From: Schistosoma haematobium
Lineage: Eukaryota; Platyhelminthes; Trematoda; Strigeidida; Schistosomatidae
Reading direction: 5' to 3'
Assembly: GCF_000699445.3 (NCBI RefSeq)
Contig: NC_067196.1
Location: forward strand, 30,586,616-30,650,615
DNA: 64,000 nt
Shown here: positions 11,220 to 23,489 of the stretch, piece by piece
How the letters are laid out: every line of letters begins with the position of its first letter
How positions within the stretch are numbered: position 1 is the stretch's first letter
The notes under the pieces: generated by a model
Seen by the model: the letters and a program-made list of their open reading frames with translations, nothing else
Told to the model about the DNA's origin: nothing
Database searches by the model: none
Position numbers and translations under genes: made by a program

Positions 11220-11405
11220 TACTGTGGCGTGTGCTACTTATATTGACATAAGTAGTATACATTGCGAGTCAGGAATAAAATGTTTGGCAGCAGAAAATTA
11301 AGAAGATCGAGAAGGGAAGGACGGGAACAGAAAGAAATTGGGATGGGAATGCAGGAACAATGCAGTCTGAGACAAGTAATGAACATTTTGCGAATGAAAT
11401 ATTAG
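11220..11405 (-). repeat. Dispersed repeat D, copy
   Basis: Starts 'gtggcgtgtgctacttat' and contains 'aaaatgtttggcagcagaaa' and 'cattttgcgaatgaa', matching 21060-21240 in the same orientation. Diverged; no coding function. Confidence 0.65.
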
Positions 11406-11465
11406 AGTATAATTCATTCTATTTTACCAAGTAACTGTAATTTCGTACTAAATATAATCCGTTGT

Positions 11466-11762
11466 AATTTCACTGGTTGAGATCATGAGTCAAATAAAGC
11501 TAGACCCCCATGGAAAACCTGGAAGTTAGATGTCAACACCGTCGGATGCCGCCTCAGTGGTCTAGCAGTTAAGCGCGCGAGACCGATAGGTCCTGGGTTC
11601 GAATCTCTCGAGGTGGGGTCATGGATGAACAGTGCTGAGGGGTTCCACGATAAGACAAGCTGACCGTCCAGTGCCTCCAGTTTTTCCATGGTGGTCTAGC
11701 TTCAATCGGCTCATAATCTCAACCATTGAAATTAATCGGTCTCCACAGAACCCCTTCTGATA
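11466..11762 (+). mobile_element. Hammerhead SINE, complete fold-back monomer
   Basis: A 297-bp element between exact 12-bp duplications ATAATCCGTTGT (11454-11465 and 11763-11774). It has an antisense arm (GTTGAGATCATGAGTC to CCTGGAAG), a sense tRNA-like promoter (A box around 11550-11562, CCTCAGTGGTCTAG; B box GGTTCGAATCT at 11596-11606), a sense hammerhead remnant at about 11632-11677 (CTGAGGGG, GAAA lost) and a sense arm plus tail ending CCCCTTCTGA. This is the clearest single-unit architecture of the family. The ribozyme should be inactive. Confidence 0.85.
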
Positions 11763-11774
11763 ATAATCCGTTGT

Positions 11775-12732
11775 CTTCATCTGTGGTTTCCTTCCCTACG
11801 ACTTTTTTGCTTTCTTTCTCAACCATTTGAACAAGCGCTTTAAATTAAATGATATTTCTAGGAAACTGTATTCAGCCATTGTCACCAAGTTTGTCATAGT
11901 GTGGCTGTAAGAAGAATATTACATAAACAGAGTTTGATGAATGATTATGGTACATTTAACAGTTGGATCTCACAGCTTATTGACGTATATTTATGAATTT
12001 GTCTATTTAGGCAGTTTATAACTCATATATGCTGTCTCTTTAAAGTCATAAAAAGTTTTTAGAAAAATACTGCACTAATATCTTGAAATTACTGTAAACA
12101 TTTAATCCCAACACCATATATAGTATTAAACAGTAATAGTATTCGCTTTTTCCATTCTTATATCTAAAGTTTTCTGAAAAATACTTTCTAAAGCAGCATA
12201 GCATGTAGTCTTAAATATATATAAACACCATGTTTATTCCAGAGAACAGAGACCTGGAAGGTCAATATAGTTCTTCCTACAACTTACAAACTAAATAAAT
12301 AGATTAAGCTGACTTTCGAAGTTAATTTTTGATAGTTGTTATGTCAACCCAAACACCAACTCACTAAGATCGTAAAGATGAATATAACTCAAATCGTTTT
12401 TATTTCCTGGTTAATAAATGCCTTTAAGTGTACATAGGAATTAAATTTCTCCACAAATACGTTACTTATTGTGTTGAAATTCAAAAGACCATTGTAACTA
12501 ATTTCTCTCAACGCCATAAGAACAACAGGTAGGTTGAGATTTTGTCAACTTTGACTTTTCAAAAAAGTGTGATCGCCTTAGACACCCTCTTCATAGGCTT
12601 TCATTTTTCACTAATTCTGTAAATGTTCGTTTGTACTGGCTATTTGAATCTACTTGTTGACGCTATAGACTAGAAATGGTAATCGTTCTTTGACGTTTGT
12701 ACATCCTGTGTGGACCCCTCTCAATTTACTTA
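11775..12732. other. No feature recognised
   Basis: AT-rich spacer between a hammerhead SINE and an Sm-alpha pair; nothing recognised. Confidence 0.5.
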
Positions 12733-12860
12733 CTAGGTCACAAGCACTTAAAGATAGATATTGGCTTACAGGTGGGCCCAGGATACCCGTTTCGCCCCAT
12801 CTGGGATTTATTAGCCAGATATACCCGCACCCCAGTGTCGATTTTTACACTGAAACTTTG
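12733..12860 (-). repeat. Sm-alpha-like repeat, antisense half of a pair
   Basis: The plus strand shows complemented Sm-alpha: 'aggtcacaagcacttaaagat', then GGATACCCGTTTCGCCCC, TTAGCCAGATATACC and 'gcaccccagtgtcgat'. The hammerhead is degenerate (CTAATAA for CTGATGA), but its GAAA, stem II and helix I positions can be followed. It lies 150 bp upstream of a sense copy, giving the head-to-head layout seen repeatedly in this family here. Confidence 0.65.
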
Positions 12861-13010
12861 CTTGGAATACTTGTGACTTAATGGAAATATCAGGGGGATT
12901 TTCAAGAGGTCCACATACTCCAAGAGATGCTGAATAATTGGATTCCATAACATAAACTGGTAAATTTAATCAACCAATTCAAACGAAATAAAATTCACTC
13001 TTGTTCACAG

Positions 13011-13180
13011 GCTAGTGTGTAGTTGAACTCAGCAGCTAAATGGATAATGTGTTAGGCGTTCGGAGAGGAAGTTACTGGGTTCGAGTCCAAATGCAACGTC
13101 AAAACAAGGGTGCAGATTCATTCAGGCTATGGGTCTCAAATAAGACAGAACAGACATCCTGGATTCCACTGCTATGCACT
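13011..13180 (+). repeat. Sm-alpha-like repeat, sense half of a pair
   Basis: Has the Sm-alpha promoter order: A-box region 'cagcagctaaatggataatg', then the canonical pol III B box GGTTCGAGTCC at 13078-13088. It continues to a decayed hammerhead (TATGGGTCTCAAATAAGAC, then ACATCCTGGATTCCACTGC). CTGATGA and GAAA are both mutated. Sm-alpha copies are known pol III SINE-like repeats of schistosomes. Confidence 0.75.
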
Positions 13181-13199
13181 ATCCAATACTGTAAATATT

Positions 13200-15490
13200 A
13201 TCCCTGAGTTTTGAGTATTAAATATACTGGTGTTCATCAAATTCAAGCTAATTAACTGATATAACCAAATCTTCATAGTAGAAATCATATCCAGTATTAT
13301 AATAACTGGTTGTCTTTGATATCTTGCAGTTTTTCAAAAATCAGTGAGTACTACAGATGATGCTCAATACGTATAATAGAAATGTATATTCAGAAATTAA
13401 AATGTACTTCACAAATAACAACGTACTTTAGTTGTGTGATATCAAGCCGAATAATTGTTAAAATAAAGTTATGTTATAGAATTATTTAGCCCCATTATAT
13501 ACTTACTGATTCACAACTTTATCACTTGCATATTGAGAAACTTTTGGTAGCTTTAGAGCTTTATGACAAGATGCATCAGTAGAAAAAATCACTCGTATTT
13601 TCAAAAGGTTATATTTATCGAAGGACATTGAACACTAAATGAAAGCAAAGCTAAAACTTAAAATACAACTCCAAAGTTAATAACACAATGATGATTTATT
13701 TAGATGATCAAGGGTTTCCAGCTAAATAAAACCGATTATATTGCTCATTCTCTTTAGAGAAATCATCATCGAATTCTTGTTATTGATATCAAACTATAAA
13801 TTATGAACTTAATGTAAATAAACTAGTCTACATGAAGTTATTTCATATGTAAGGAGAGTGACATGTTCCAATTAACTGCAAAACAAAACTCACATGTCAA
13901 ACATAACATTGTATAAAGTGGATTTTTAAAACCAGTGTTTAGAAATCTCAGTTAGTTTATCGTAGTGAAGCTCTGAGTTTACTGTCACTAGAACTTCAAG
14001 ACTTCATAACAATAAATGAACCTATTTACTGGTCAATAATCTCACATTATTGTAAAAATAATAATTCCTAATATACTTCTTCCATAAGTGATCACTTACT
14101 TATAAAGTTGACTAGAGAATGATGATTCGTTCCTTTATCATTATAAATAACATCTGCCATTTCATTTATCAGTTTCCTTAAATATCATGAGGATATTTTT
14201 GAGACTTGGTGTAACAGAGAGTTTCATTGAAAATGTGATCTTTTTCTAGACTGGACTATGATAAGAGTTTCATAAAAGTTAGGCATCAAAACATTAACAA
14301 GGAAAGTATATTTATGAAAATTTGAGCAAACGAAATCGAAATAATTTGAACTCTTACCTTCGCAATCTGATCCAGACTTCTTTAAGATAATAGTGAATTA
14401 CCGTACACTTGTAGAAGAGTAAATTACAACTATTCAGATTCAAATTCACTTGATGATATATTTTGCTATTATTATGTTTCTGTCAAACACAATAACATGA
14501 CAAGATAACTGCATTGAAATATTTGTGAATTAACATCGACGAACCCATACACATCACAATATCAACTCGAAATACAATGCCATGAATACATTCATTGTTA
14601 TTGATTTCCTTCATCTGACAGTAATTACAGTCACTTGGTATTTTTCATAAAGTATGTAAAAAATTATGAACGAAATAGAATTTTAAATAAGAACTTTCGT
14701 CTAAATTTGAACGAATAGTTTCCCTTGAAAAAGCTTGGACCAGATTGCCAGGCAAAACGTTGGATTTTCTTCAAATTCTTTCGCTGAGATTTCATAAATA
14801 CATTCTTCCTCTTTGAAATAGAATTTGTCTTGATTATTTGAAACAATTACAGCAGAGTGAACAACATATTTATTGACATACCAATTATGGGAGTTTTGTA
14901 GGAATCTTTTGATCTCAAAAATAGCTCATTGTCGTATGAAAAGCGTTAATACATAGTCAATTAAATAATGCAACTCTGAACCCCTCCTAGCTACAAAAGA
15001 CCATTCAAAGGACTCAAAGTTACCAATAAACACCTCTGAATTCCCACAAATGAATTCGATACCACCATCTGTGACAACATCTAATTCCATTCAGTTTATT
15101 TTCTTTTATATGATTTATTGATGGAAGTACTCAAGTTTTCTATATTGTGAGAAATCAGGATACGTTGATACATTTATCGATATACGCTACTATCACAGTA
15201 TAACCTGACGTTCGCTTAGAAGCTCCTATATGTCTGCTAATTGATAAACAATTGATTACATGAGGAATAATCAGTTAACATACGTCAAAACAAATGAAAT
15301 TAATTGAAATACTCTACAGTCAACTAATCAAACTTGATTAATTATTGAAAGGCAGACTCATCCTCAATACATTATAAATTAATAGTGATCCATGTATCTT
15401 ATGGTCTAGCTGTCCAGTTTTAATAAATAGTCATGTGACATATCGAATTACAAAAAACAAAACCAAAATATAGTTTGTCCATTGTTCTCA
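13200..15490. other. No gene recognised
   Basis: AT-rich unique-looking sequence. The 60-codon minus frame at 14664-14846 is K/F/R-rich with no domain. No family repeat found. Confidence 0.5.
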
Positions 15491-15494
15491 CCCA

Positions 15495-15700
15495 TGTTAT
15501 GTGCTAGGTTTGAAGCTATCACGAGTTCACTTAATCTGCTAACGAGAACAAAGACTCAGTGACCAAAGACCAGTAAGCTAGCTATTTGATGCATTTTAGC
15601 CCCGCCAACTAGAGGGAGAAGTCTGAGCTTGGAATGGGAAAGTATATTCTGAAAACAGCCAGAAACGAGCGATCACACAAACACAATTCAAAACGTATAT
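15495..15700 (+). mobile_element. LTR fragment related to the 32.4-kb solo LTR
   Basis: Starts TGTTATG and matches 32363-32570 through shared blocks: 'ttgaagc(t/g)atcacga', 'acaaagactc', 'ccaataagctagctatt'-like and 'agccccgc(c/t)aactagag'. The similarity fades after about 15700 and no closing end could be placed, so this copy looks 3'-truncated. Confidence 0.6.
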
Positions 15701-17999
15701 ATATCAATTATATGTATATAATCGATATTGCCATGGAAGTTTTTTAAACATTGAATCGATAAGTTAGTCAATGGACTGCCATTGAAATATTTAAACATTT
15801 AATCGATAAGAATAGTCTAGTTAATTAACAATTATATGGTAAAATACACGTATAGTCCACAAATGGATCCCAAAAATTACCACTCATTATTCTTATCGGA
15901 GCATAACATTACGTAAGCAACTTTATAATAAATACTCAACAGAAAAACTGAAGACAAATCAAATATACATTTTGTGTTTAAGTTTTGACTATATTAATAG
16001 GGTTTTCTGGTTAGTATCTTTTAACAATGTTCTTTTCCAGGGGATGGGGTTGCCAACTCAATACCCAACACTGCTCCTTTAGCTGGGCTTTGGACCGATA
16101 GCAATCACAGGACTGCTGAAGAATGAATTCATCTAGGTAGCGTTTAACTTATCTAATAAAAATATTTTGGTCATAATGGTAGGTAACTTTAAATAAAAAC
16201 AATCTGCTTTATCAATGCCGTTTCTGTTTTATCTTTTCGTCTCCATTGTGACAATAAGAAATTTAATGTTTACCTCTTTTCGTTATTGTCAGTATGGGGT
16301 TGTGTGGTCTGTTATGTTTCAAATAGCCTGAAAGTTTCGCAACTGATGAATACAACTTTTTGTTTACTGCTCCTCAATTTATAGTAAGGTATATTATGGA
16401 TTCTTAATTGTACATCCATAGTAAGGCGACATTATGTTATCTTTTTCAAGTTAGGAATTAACTCCAAAATTTTTTTAATAATAAAATTATAAATGTCCTC
16501 GTTAATACTTATTTATCGCTTAAAGTCAGATAGTACGACAAACTGCACTAGCCTTTGGCTATTCTGTACAACTAATGGAACCGAACAGATAGTTGTTCAC
16601 TGTTCAAACATTTTGTGTGCAAAAGGTTACTGACCACATAATTTCATGATGGAGTTAGAGTATCCAAGAAAATACTGGTTCTTCCAAGAGAATAATACCA
16701 GTTATCACTAGCTATTCAGTATCTCAAATTCAATTTCATTTACTAAATTGATTACAATATTCAAATAAAACTACCTCATAGTTAGTAGGAAATTTAGTAG
16801 AATATATAAAATTGATCTAAACATAAAAGAGGTTTATAAGAGTTTCTGTTGGTGTATAATCCATGGAACTAAGAAAAATAATTACTATTATTAAGTCAAC
16901 TTCTCTTAAATGAACCACATTGTGAATATTTCAATTTCATACATGTAGTTTATAAGACCCATTATGTATTACATATCAGTTTATTGTCACCAAATAAAAA
17001 TGTATCTTTCCACAATATATATATTTATATATGTATATACATACAGCGTGGTAAAAGTCGTCAAATAGTGCTAACCTGAAATCAAACCCGTTATCCAAAT
17101 AAATATTTAATTATGTATGGTGTATCAACGGAATGAACCTATAAAAACACATACAATAAATAAGACTGACGTGAGAAATTTAGTTTTTGTGCTAAATGAA
17201 AAATAAATGTGTCTTTTCGACATTTTGTTCTTCATCTATTTTCTATATTCCATTAATAAATTCATCAAATCTCATAAATCTTTTTTTTTTGTTGAAAGAA
17301 ACAAAATATATTATCCAGGGACATCATATCATTAAGTAAAATAAATGAATATTAATAACTAATGCATATCGAAATGCATTAGATAATCAAAATTGGTTTT
17401 CTTACTAGTTTAGATCATTTATTTTATTACAATTAGAAATGATGAAAAGTGTCACATGCATTACAGATTGTCTGATTATTGTCAGTTTCGTGATGAAATA
17501 CCACGGGAAAAGTACAGATATCAAATCATTTACGTTCATTCTATTACAATACTATTTGGTTACGCATGTACATGAATCTATTAATAAGAGTTTAATCTTA
17601 AAAGTCTCAAATAATAAAAAAAATACACCAGACGATATATTTATGAATAAACTATCACAAATTAAAACCATTTCATCTATAAAGTTGATGAGAAGTTGAT
17701 AGAAGAACATTTAAGGAAAAAAAAGTGTCTATGAAGTGAAAGTTTTCTTTCGGTATTATTAGTGTACAGGTAATAGTATACATCGAACGTTTTCTATCCA
17801 ATTCTAACAATATGAAACAAGACACAAATATTAAATATTTAAAACTGTTTCGTTTTTGATATAATGTATTTTTCAACTTTTAACTTGTTGCCGATGTGAA
17901 TAAGCAAGTATGGAAATGATTTTTGGTTAACGTTTTAAATTGTCCTAAACAATATGATGCTATTAGAACTTATGGAATAATTTCAAATTTTTATTGAAA
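15701..17999. other. No gene recognised; one GC-richer patch
   Basis: AT-rich. A patch at about 16020-16150 is GC-richer. It starts after a pyrimidine run and AG and opens a 27-codon frame (DGVANSIPNTAPLAGLW...) before a stop. It may be a mobile-element fragment; I could not assign it. The frames at 17439-17699 and 17673-17876 have no recognisable domain. Confidence 0.4.
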
Positions 18000-18009
18000 A
18001 ATGTTTATT

Positions 18010-18206
18010 TGGAAATCGTAAATATCATTACTGAGGTTTGACTTGATAATTTCGAATAAATTGAGTATTGGATAGATTGTTATAAATAAATGAGTATATT
18101 TATAATATCCCAGAGAATTTTTTAAGTCTCTGAAGAAGTGTCTTACATTGAGTTACGAAACGTCAGAAAATTCAATTTTCCTACTCATTGGGATATTATA
18201 AATGTA
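18010..18206. repeat. Hairpin repeat C, second copy
   Basis: Matches 5890-6098 through the 'ataatttcgaataaattgag' leader and the apex. The right arm (about 18165-18206) is intact, but the left arm is shortened around 18110-18125, so pairing is partial. The hammerhead-like apex (18124-18170) has CTGAAGA, one extra A, stem II GTGTCTTA / CAT / TGAGTTAC, GAAA and CGTC, then AGAAAA. Helix I is reduced to about 3 pairs. Confidence 0.65.
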
Positions 18207-18229
18207 ATAATTTATTTGTGTATTTGAAA

Positions 18230-19140
18230 AATTCATTCTTTTTTCAAATTATTAAAAATTATCCCAAATTCTTTTTGTTAAAAAATTCTTTTAAAGGTTA
18301 GAACAAAAGATACCTAATGATATACTACCTATTATTTACTCTGTTATATTAAATCTTCAAAGCTTTTAAAATTAGAGAATACTTTATTATAATATATCTG
18401 TTATCATATTCATTTAAATAACGATCAGATATCTTCATTAGTATATACTACTAAAGATAAGTAAGTACTTGTAGTAGGTATTTATGCTACTAACATAATT
18501 TCGTGAAAATTCGATAATTTTTTATGAATTCTAGATAAGCTATAAAAATGTATTCAGTACGAAATTCACTAAATATTCTTAGGGGAGGAGGGGAGGGAAT
18601 TATTGCTAGAAGGCAAATTATGCTAAAATAAAAAATTATTCTGTAAATAGGGAATAGAGAAAAAAATTGAAAAAAGGAATTATAGAGTCGAATAAACTTA
18701 ATTTACTTCAAAGTCTCTATCAATTATAAGCTATTTATAATTAAAATTTTAAAAAATCATGACTTGAAACGCTTGACAATATAATGCTTGAATTATTTTA
18801 CAATGTTTCTCTTAGGTTACTTATATTCCAAAATATTTCATCTTTCTTCATTATTTCTCAAATTTTATCGTTCAAAATAAACATTCTTCATCCATTACTA
18901 GACATTTTAACAAGGGAATGTTCAAGAGAGATGAGAACTAGATTCCTACCTATAACTAGTGACTAGTTGAATAATGTCAAATCAATGGTTATACAACATG
19001 TACCCACGACCCTATCAGTGTTAAAATAATGGTTCTTATATACTAATGAGTATAAAATATCACTGAAACAATAACTTGAAATTTAATGATTCATATTCCA
19101 AACTCCGTACAGTATGTTAAGTCAAGATATTTTCATCTAA
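18230..19140. other. No feature recognised
   Basis: AT-rich; the 60-codon plus frame at 18784-18966 has no domain signal. Confidence 0.5.
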
Positions 19141-19415
19141 TCCCATTGTAGTGAAGGAGAACACAAGTGGGAGCAATCGAATATATTTAAAGACAAAATT
19201 ACACAACAACTTAATAATATCTGAGAACCATACAGTAAATACTTCATTTGCAAAATATCGATCAATCGTCTCAAATTTCATTATCCTTGCATTTTCATAT
19301 CAACTACTTTCTATTTTCGTTCTTTACTTTTAAACTTTCTGCTACCAGACATTCTAATCCTGACTATCGTTATATACTACTCATATTTATATAAGTGGTA
19401 CACACCACATCACTA
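19141..19415 (+). repeat. Dispersed repeat D, reference copy
   Basis: About 270 bp running from 'agtgaaggagaacacaagtggg' to 'agtggtacacaccac'. It is nearly identical to 21060-21330 in inverse orientation. The 60-codon frames in the two copies (19151-19333 and the complement of 21145-21327) differ at only a few residues, but the shared identity is at DNA level and continues beyond the stop codon, so it does not argue for a protein. Class unknown. Confidence 0.7.
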
Positions 19416-20825
19416 AAAATTCATTTTTCTTACCAGATATTGTTAAACTACATACATCATATCTTTGGATATAAGTTTCTGTAATTTCTATCCGACTTAA
19501 TGATTAATGAATATACAATAACAATTAAGGCATGAAGACAACATAATAAAAAAAACGTTCTATTTAAGAAATTTTTTCTAATTTTCTTCCCCAATCAAGT
19601 AAAAAAAGCCAAACAAACAAATATAAGTATTAAGCTAAAATTATGTAATTTTTTTTATTTTTTTTATTTTTAGAATTTTCTAATTCGAATTCCATTCTGG
19701 TAAAATAAACTAAAACTTTTAGAATAAAAAAAAATAAAAATAAGAAAAATCCTGTGATTAGTAATTTTAATTTGTTGACAGTATTTTTTTTTCACTTTTA
19801 TCGTTACTTTATGAAATCTAGGTGATTATGATTTGTTTTTTGTTTTTTGTTTGCCTTTTTTTGGTTTTTGTTGTTGAATTACAATAAGTAAGTTTATTCA
19901 GTATTTGGATTTTTATTATTAACTTTGATTCTTAGAGAAAACAAGACAAAGATACAGATTTGTTTAAACTTAGACAATATGTTAAGTGAACAAGAAAAGG
20001 AATGGCTACTGTTTGAGGATTATAAACTTTGATATTTAGACTATATATATATATATACTGAATAGAAAATAAGTCATATATATCAACTCAAGTTTCTTAA
20101 TTACATTTCAAGCATTAGAAAAATTCTTAATGTCTAATTTAAATCAGTAAAACATACATTGTAACTGGTTTTTCAAATTCTGTTGATTAAATGTATAAGT
20201 CAATCTAGTGAGCTTGGTAATTCAAGTAAATACTAACTTTTATGACAAGATTTATAACAATTTCAGCTTCAATAAAATTAACATAGTTTTAATGAGTATA
20301 AAATAGTTTTCATGTAAGGTGGATAAAATCAATCAATTCAATTCGTTATACTAAAGTTTAGAGCTATGTGAGACTTATTAGTTAGATATATGTACAGAAT
20401 TAAGCAACAAAAAAAAGATAAGTTCCACTCGACTGTAAACATTTTCACAATCATAAGCACAAAAACAAATGTGAAATTTACGAAATGAACCGATGAATAT
20501 TAATGTATATAACAAACGATAAGTTAAAAATTGATCTAACCCATAGTTTCATTATTTATAAACGGAGTTACATTAAAGACGTAGTCTTAATTATTACCAT
20601 TACTCTGTTAAGCTTTTTTGGAGTTAGAAGTTGATTCCCACCTGATTAACATTCATTAACTCATTAATCCATCAAAACAAATTAGGTTTACATTGTTTAT
20701 GAATAGTTAAAATAGTTTCTACTCATCTATAAAAATGAACATTATCTATAACAATATTTACTTCATATAGTGTTAAAGCTTTTATGACTGATTATTTTCA
20801 AAAGGGATTTTGTGTATATTATAGT
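19416..20825. other. No gene; homopolymer-rich sequence
   Basis: A- and T-homopolymer-rich DNA, especially 19640-19870, with a short (AT)n at about 20043-20058. It fills most of the space between the two inverted copies of repeat D. Confidence 0.6.
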
Positions 20826-20990
20826 AATTTTAATAGTTGGGATCATAAGTCAATCATTCTGTAATTTTGTCTTCAAATGCATTTGCTTGCCCCCATTTGT
20901 GTTTTCCCTAGCCACAAACGTATTAGATACCAAAGTTAACTTAATAAATAAAAAATGTCAGTCTAGCTTCAATTGAATCATGATCTCATT
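20826..20990. repeat. Hammerhead SINE arms with repeat D fragment
   Basis: An antisense SINE arm (TAATAGTTGGGATCATAAGTC, about 20830-20852) and a sense arm (GTCTAGCTTCAATTGAATCATGATCTC, about 20951-20977, split by no ribozyme) bracket a fragment matching the 5' part of repeat D (TTCTGTAATTTTGTCTTCAA, then CCATTTGTGTTTTCC). This looks like chimeric or nested insertion. Confidence 0.5.
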
Positions 20991-21059
20991 TGACTATTTT
21001 CTTAATTTTTAAACTTTCAAAGTTTAAAAATAGTGTTTAAACACTGTAAACACTTTTTT

Positions 21060-21330
21060 CAGTGTATGTGCGGCGTGTGCCACTTATATAGACATGAATA
21101 GTATATAACGATAGTCAGGATTAGAATGTCTGGTAGCAGAAAGTTTAAAAGTAAAGAACGAAAATAGAAAGTAGTTGATATGAAAATGCAAGAATAATGA
21201 AATTTGCGACGATTGATCGACATTTTGCAAATGAAGTATTTACTGTATGGTTCTCAGATATTATTAAGTTGTTGTGTAATTTTGTCTTTAAATATATTCG
21301 ATTGCTCCCACTTGTGTTCTTCTCCATTAA
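21060..21330 (-). repeat. Dispersed repeat D, inverted partner
   Basis: Complement of 19141-19415 over about 260 bp with few differences, beginning 'gcggcgtgtgccacttatat' and ending 'cacttgtgttcttctcc'. With its partner it forms a long inverted repeat spaced by about 1.65 kb. Confidence 0.7.
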
Positions 21331-21490
21331 CTTAAAGTAATAAATAAAAACAAAAATTTTCTCTTGTCCTCAATAAATTTATTATTTCCAAGGTATATTT
21401 CATGTTTATTTAATTTATTGACAATTTAATTAATCAGAAACTCTTTCAGTACTTTAGACCAATTGACAATTAAACACTAAAATATCTAAT

Positions 21491-21779
21491 GGCGAGACTA
21501 TAATTTATGGACGAACCAATCACATATAACATAACAGATCTCGGATTTTGGCGCTAAATTAATTTATTCATTTGGATAAATAGAATTTTAGTATTATAGC
21601 TTATGTCAGTTTGTGATGAGAACCATGAATCTAATTCGTAACCTTAATTATCAACTATAAATTATAATTATAATTCCCCACACTGGTTTATAACCCTCAT
21701 TTGGTCCTGGTTATTAAGTGGACACTCTTAAGATCAGTCTAGCGTCGCTTAAAGGTCGTTCATAAATTATAGTCTCACC
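21491..21779. mobile_element. Merlin-type MITE, copy 2
   Basis: A 289-bp element: left end GGCGAGACTATAATTTATGG, right end the near complement (CATAAATTATAGTCTCACC). The 8-bp flanks TATCTAAT and TACCTAGT match at 6 of 8 positions, differing by transitions only. The interior aligns with 202-482 and with the inner terminus of the Merlin element (7604-7739, antisense). No coding capacity, so it would depend on a Merlin transposase. Confidence 0.8.
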
Positions 21780-21789
21780 TACCTAGTTA

Positions 21790-23390
21790 TTTTATTTATG
21801 CATGAATAGTAAGATGGCTTGTATTCTCTTATTAATATATTTTGTTCAAACTTTATGACTAAATAATTATGGGTGAAGTATTTTAGTAATTATCAGTTAA
21901 ACTATGTGAAAATCTAAATATCAGTTACTTAACTTAAAAGAAAGTACGAATAATTTGATGAAATTACTGAGATTTCTTGCACAAAATGATAATTTCAATG
22001 AACTTCGTCATCTTTTTCTCAGCGCCTTGTTGATAAGTAATAACTACCTCTAGGTCCAGGGCCCTTTAATAATTGCCTTCAATTACTAAAAATTATGTAT
22101 AATATTTACAATATGTGTCAAAATTCAGTTATAAAATTGCTTCAAATCAAATGAATAATTTCAAGTAAAACATTATTAGAGGTGAATGGTCATATAAAAG
22201 ATTAGAAGTCGATTGTTATATTTTAGTTTTAAAAGCTGTGTTGATTATATAAATAACATCAAATGATCAAGCCAGCTGGTAATCGTCGGCGTTTTTACAG
22301 TTTTTTCAACTGATGCTACATGCTGAATATATTTTTTTCTGCGATGATCAGGTAGATATTATCATCTACTTCAGTTTGAATACCTTGGAGGTACCCTTAC
22401 TACTCGAAGCCAACTATATGGATATATACATCATTAATGAGTAACGTTAATCGGAATTTATCCATTTCAAATAAAGATTAGTCAAGCAATAAACCTATTC
22501 ACATGTTAAACGTAAATGAATGCATTAACAACCGGATGAATTATTCAGAAACAATGATTATAGAGAATAACAAAATGTAGATAATTTATACTAATTATTT
22601 TCTTATGTACTTATATAACAGTCTTATTTCTATTTCATTAAATTCAGTCGATTGGCAGCTTCAGGGCATATTTCGAATCTTGCTTTTGGCTTAATAACTA
22701 TTTTATTAAACCAAACACAAGTCAAATTGTAAGCATAAATGTAATTTTGATTATGTCCATATAAGTAGCATCTCTTCGACGAATTCAGTTTGTAAAAATA
22801 TGGTTATCTATTGCTATATATTACAACTGTTCATTGATAGTACACCTTACATGCCAGAATAGATAAGATATTGAATAAATTCCGCTATGCGAATTACTTG
22901 TATTAACTGAATACCACACACGCTTTTTTGTCGAATAACTGTGATTTTGTGATTCACAAAACGTTAGTTATTTGAAAAACACGTATGAAAATGTTCTAGT
23001 TAATATACGAACATGAGAGCAGGGTTCATCACGAATAAATATCAACTAATATAACAAGAAATACTTGACATTGTTTTCATCCTATACTGGAATCAATGAC
23101 ACTTCATGAGAATAAATCTGTAATCTTTTTACCTTTCTGGAAGTCCAGCATCTGTTAATTTCTTAATCTCATTTGGATAGGCCACGTTTTAAGGCTCAAA
23201 TATGTTGTAAGATAGTTTTGTCAATATCCATTGTCATTGGTAAGGTCCTTGATAGACTCTATAGGTTACAGCTCCTCTTTGGGTCTTCAAGAAATCTATT
23301 TATGACAGAGAATGAAGTTCTGATGAATTAAATCAATTGGCTATATTCCAAAATGATTAAAAAATTGGAAATGTCTACCAGTAAACAAAA
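21790..23390. other. No gene recognised
   Basis: AT-rich unique-looking sequence without coding or family-repeat signal. Confidence 0.5.
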
Positions 23391-23394
23391 ATTA

Positions 23395-23485
23395 GACAGT
23401 TCATCTCGTATTGATTGTTTGTACGAAACGTGCTTCCCGAATTTCACTGCTATCCTCCATCCATCTCTGCTTAAATAACTTGGTT
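23395..23485 (+). repeat. Sm-alpha remnant
   Basis: Retains the post-core tail of Sm-alpha: ACGAAACGTGCTTCCCGAAT, then 'ttcactgctatcctccatccatctctgctta'. The CTGATGA part is unrecognisable. An isolated old fragment. Confidence 0.6.
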
Positions 23486-23489
23486 AGCT

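Noticed and set aside
16028..16110. Pyrimidine tract plus AG followed by an open frame, as a splice acceptor and exon
   Set aside because: The frame closes after 27 codons without a donor, and the patch is GC-rich like a mobile-element fragment.
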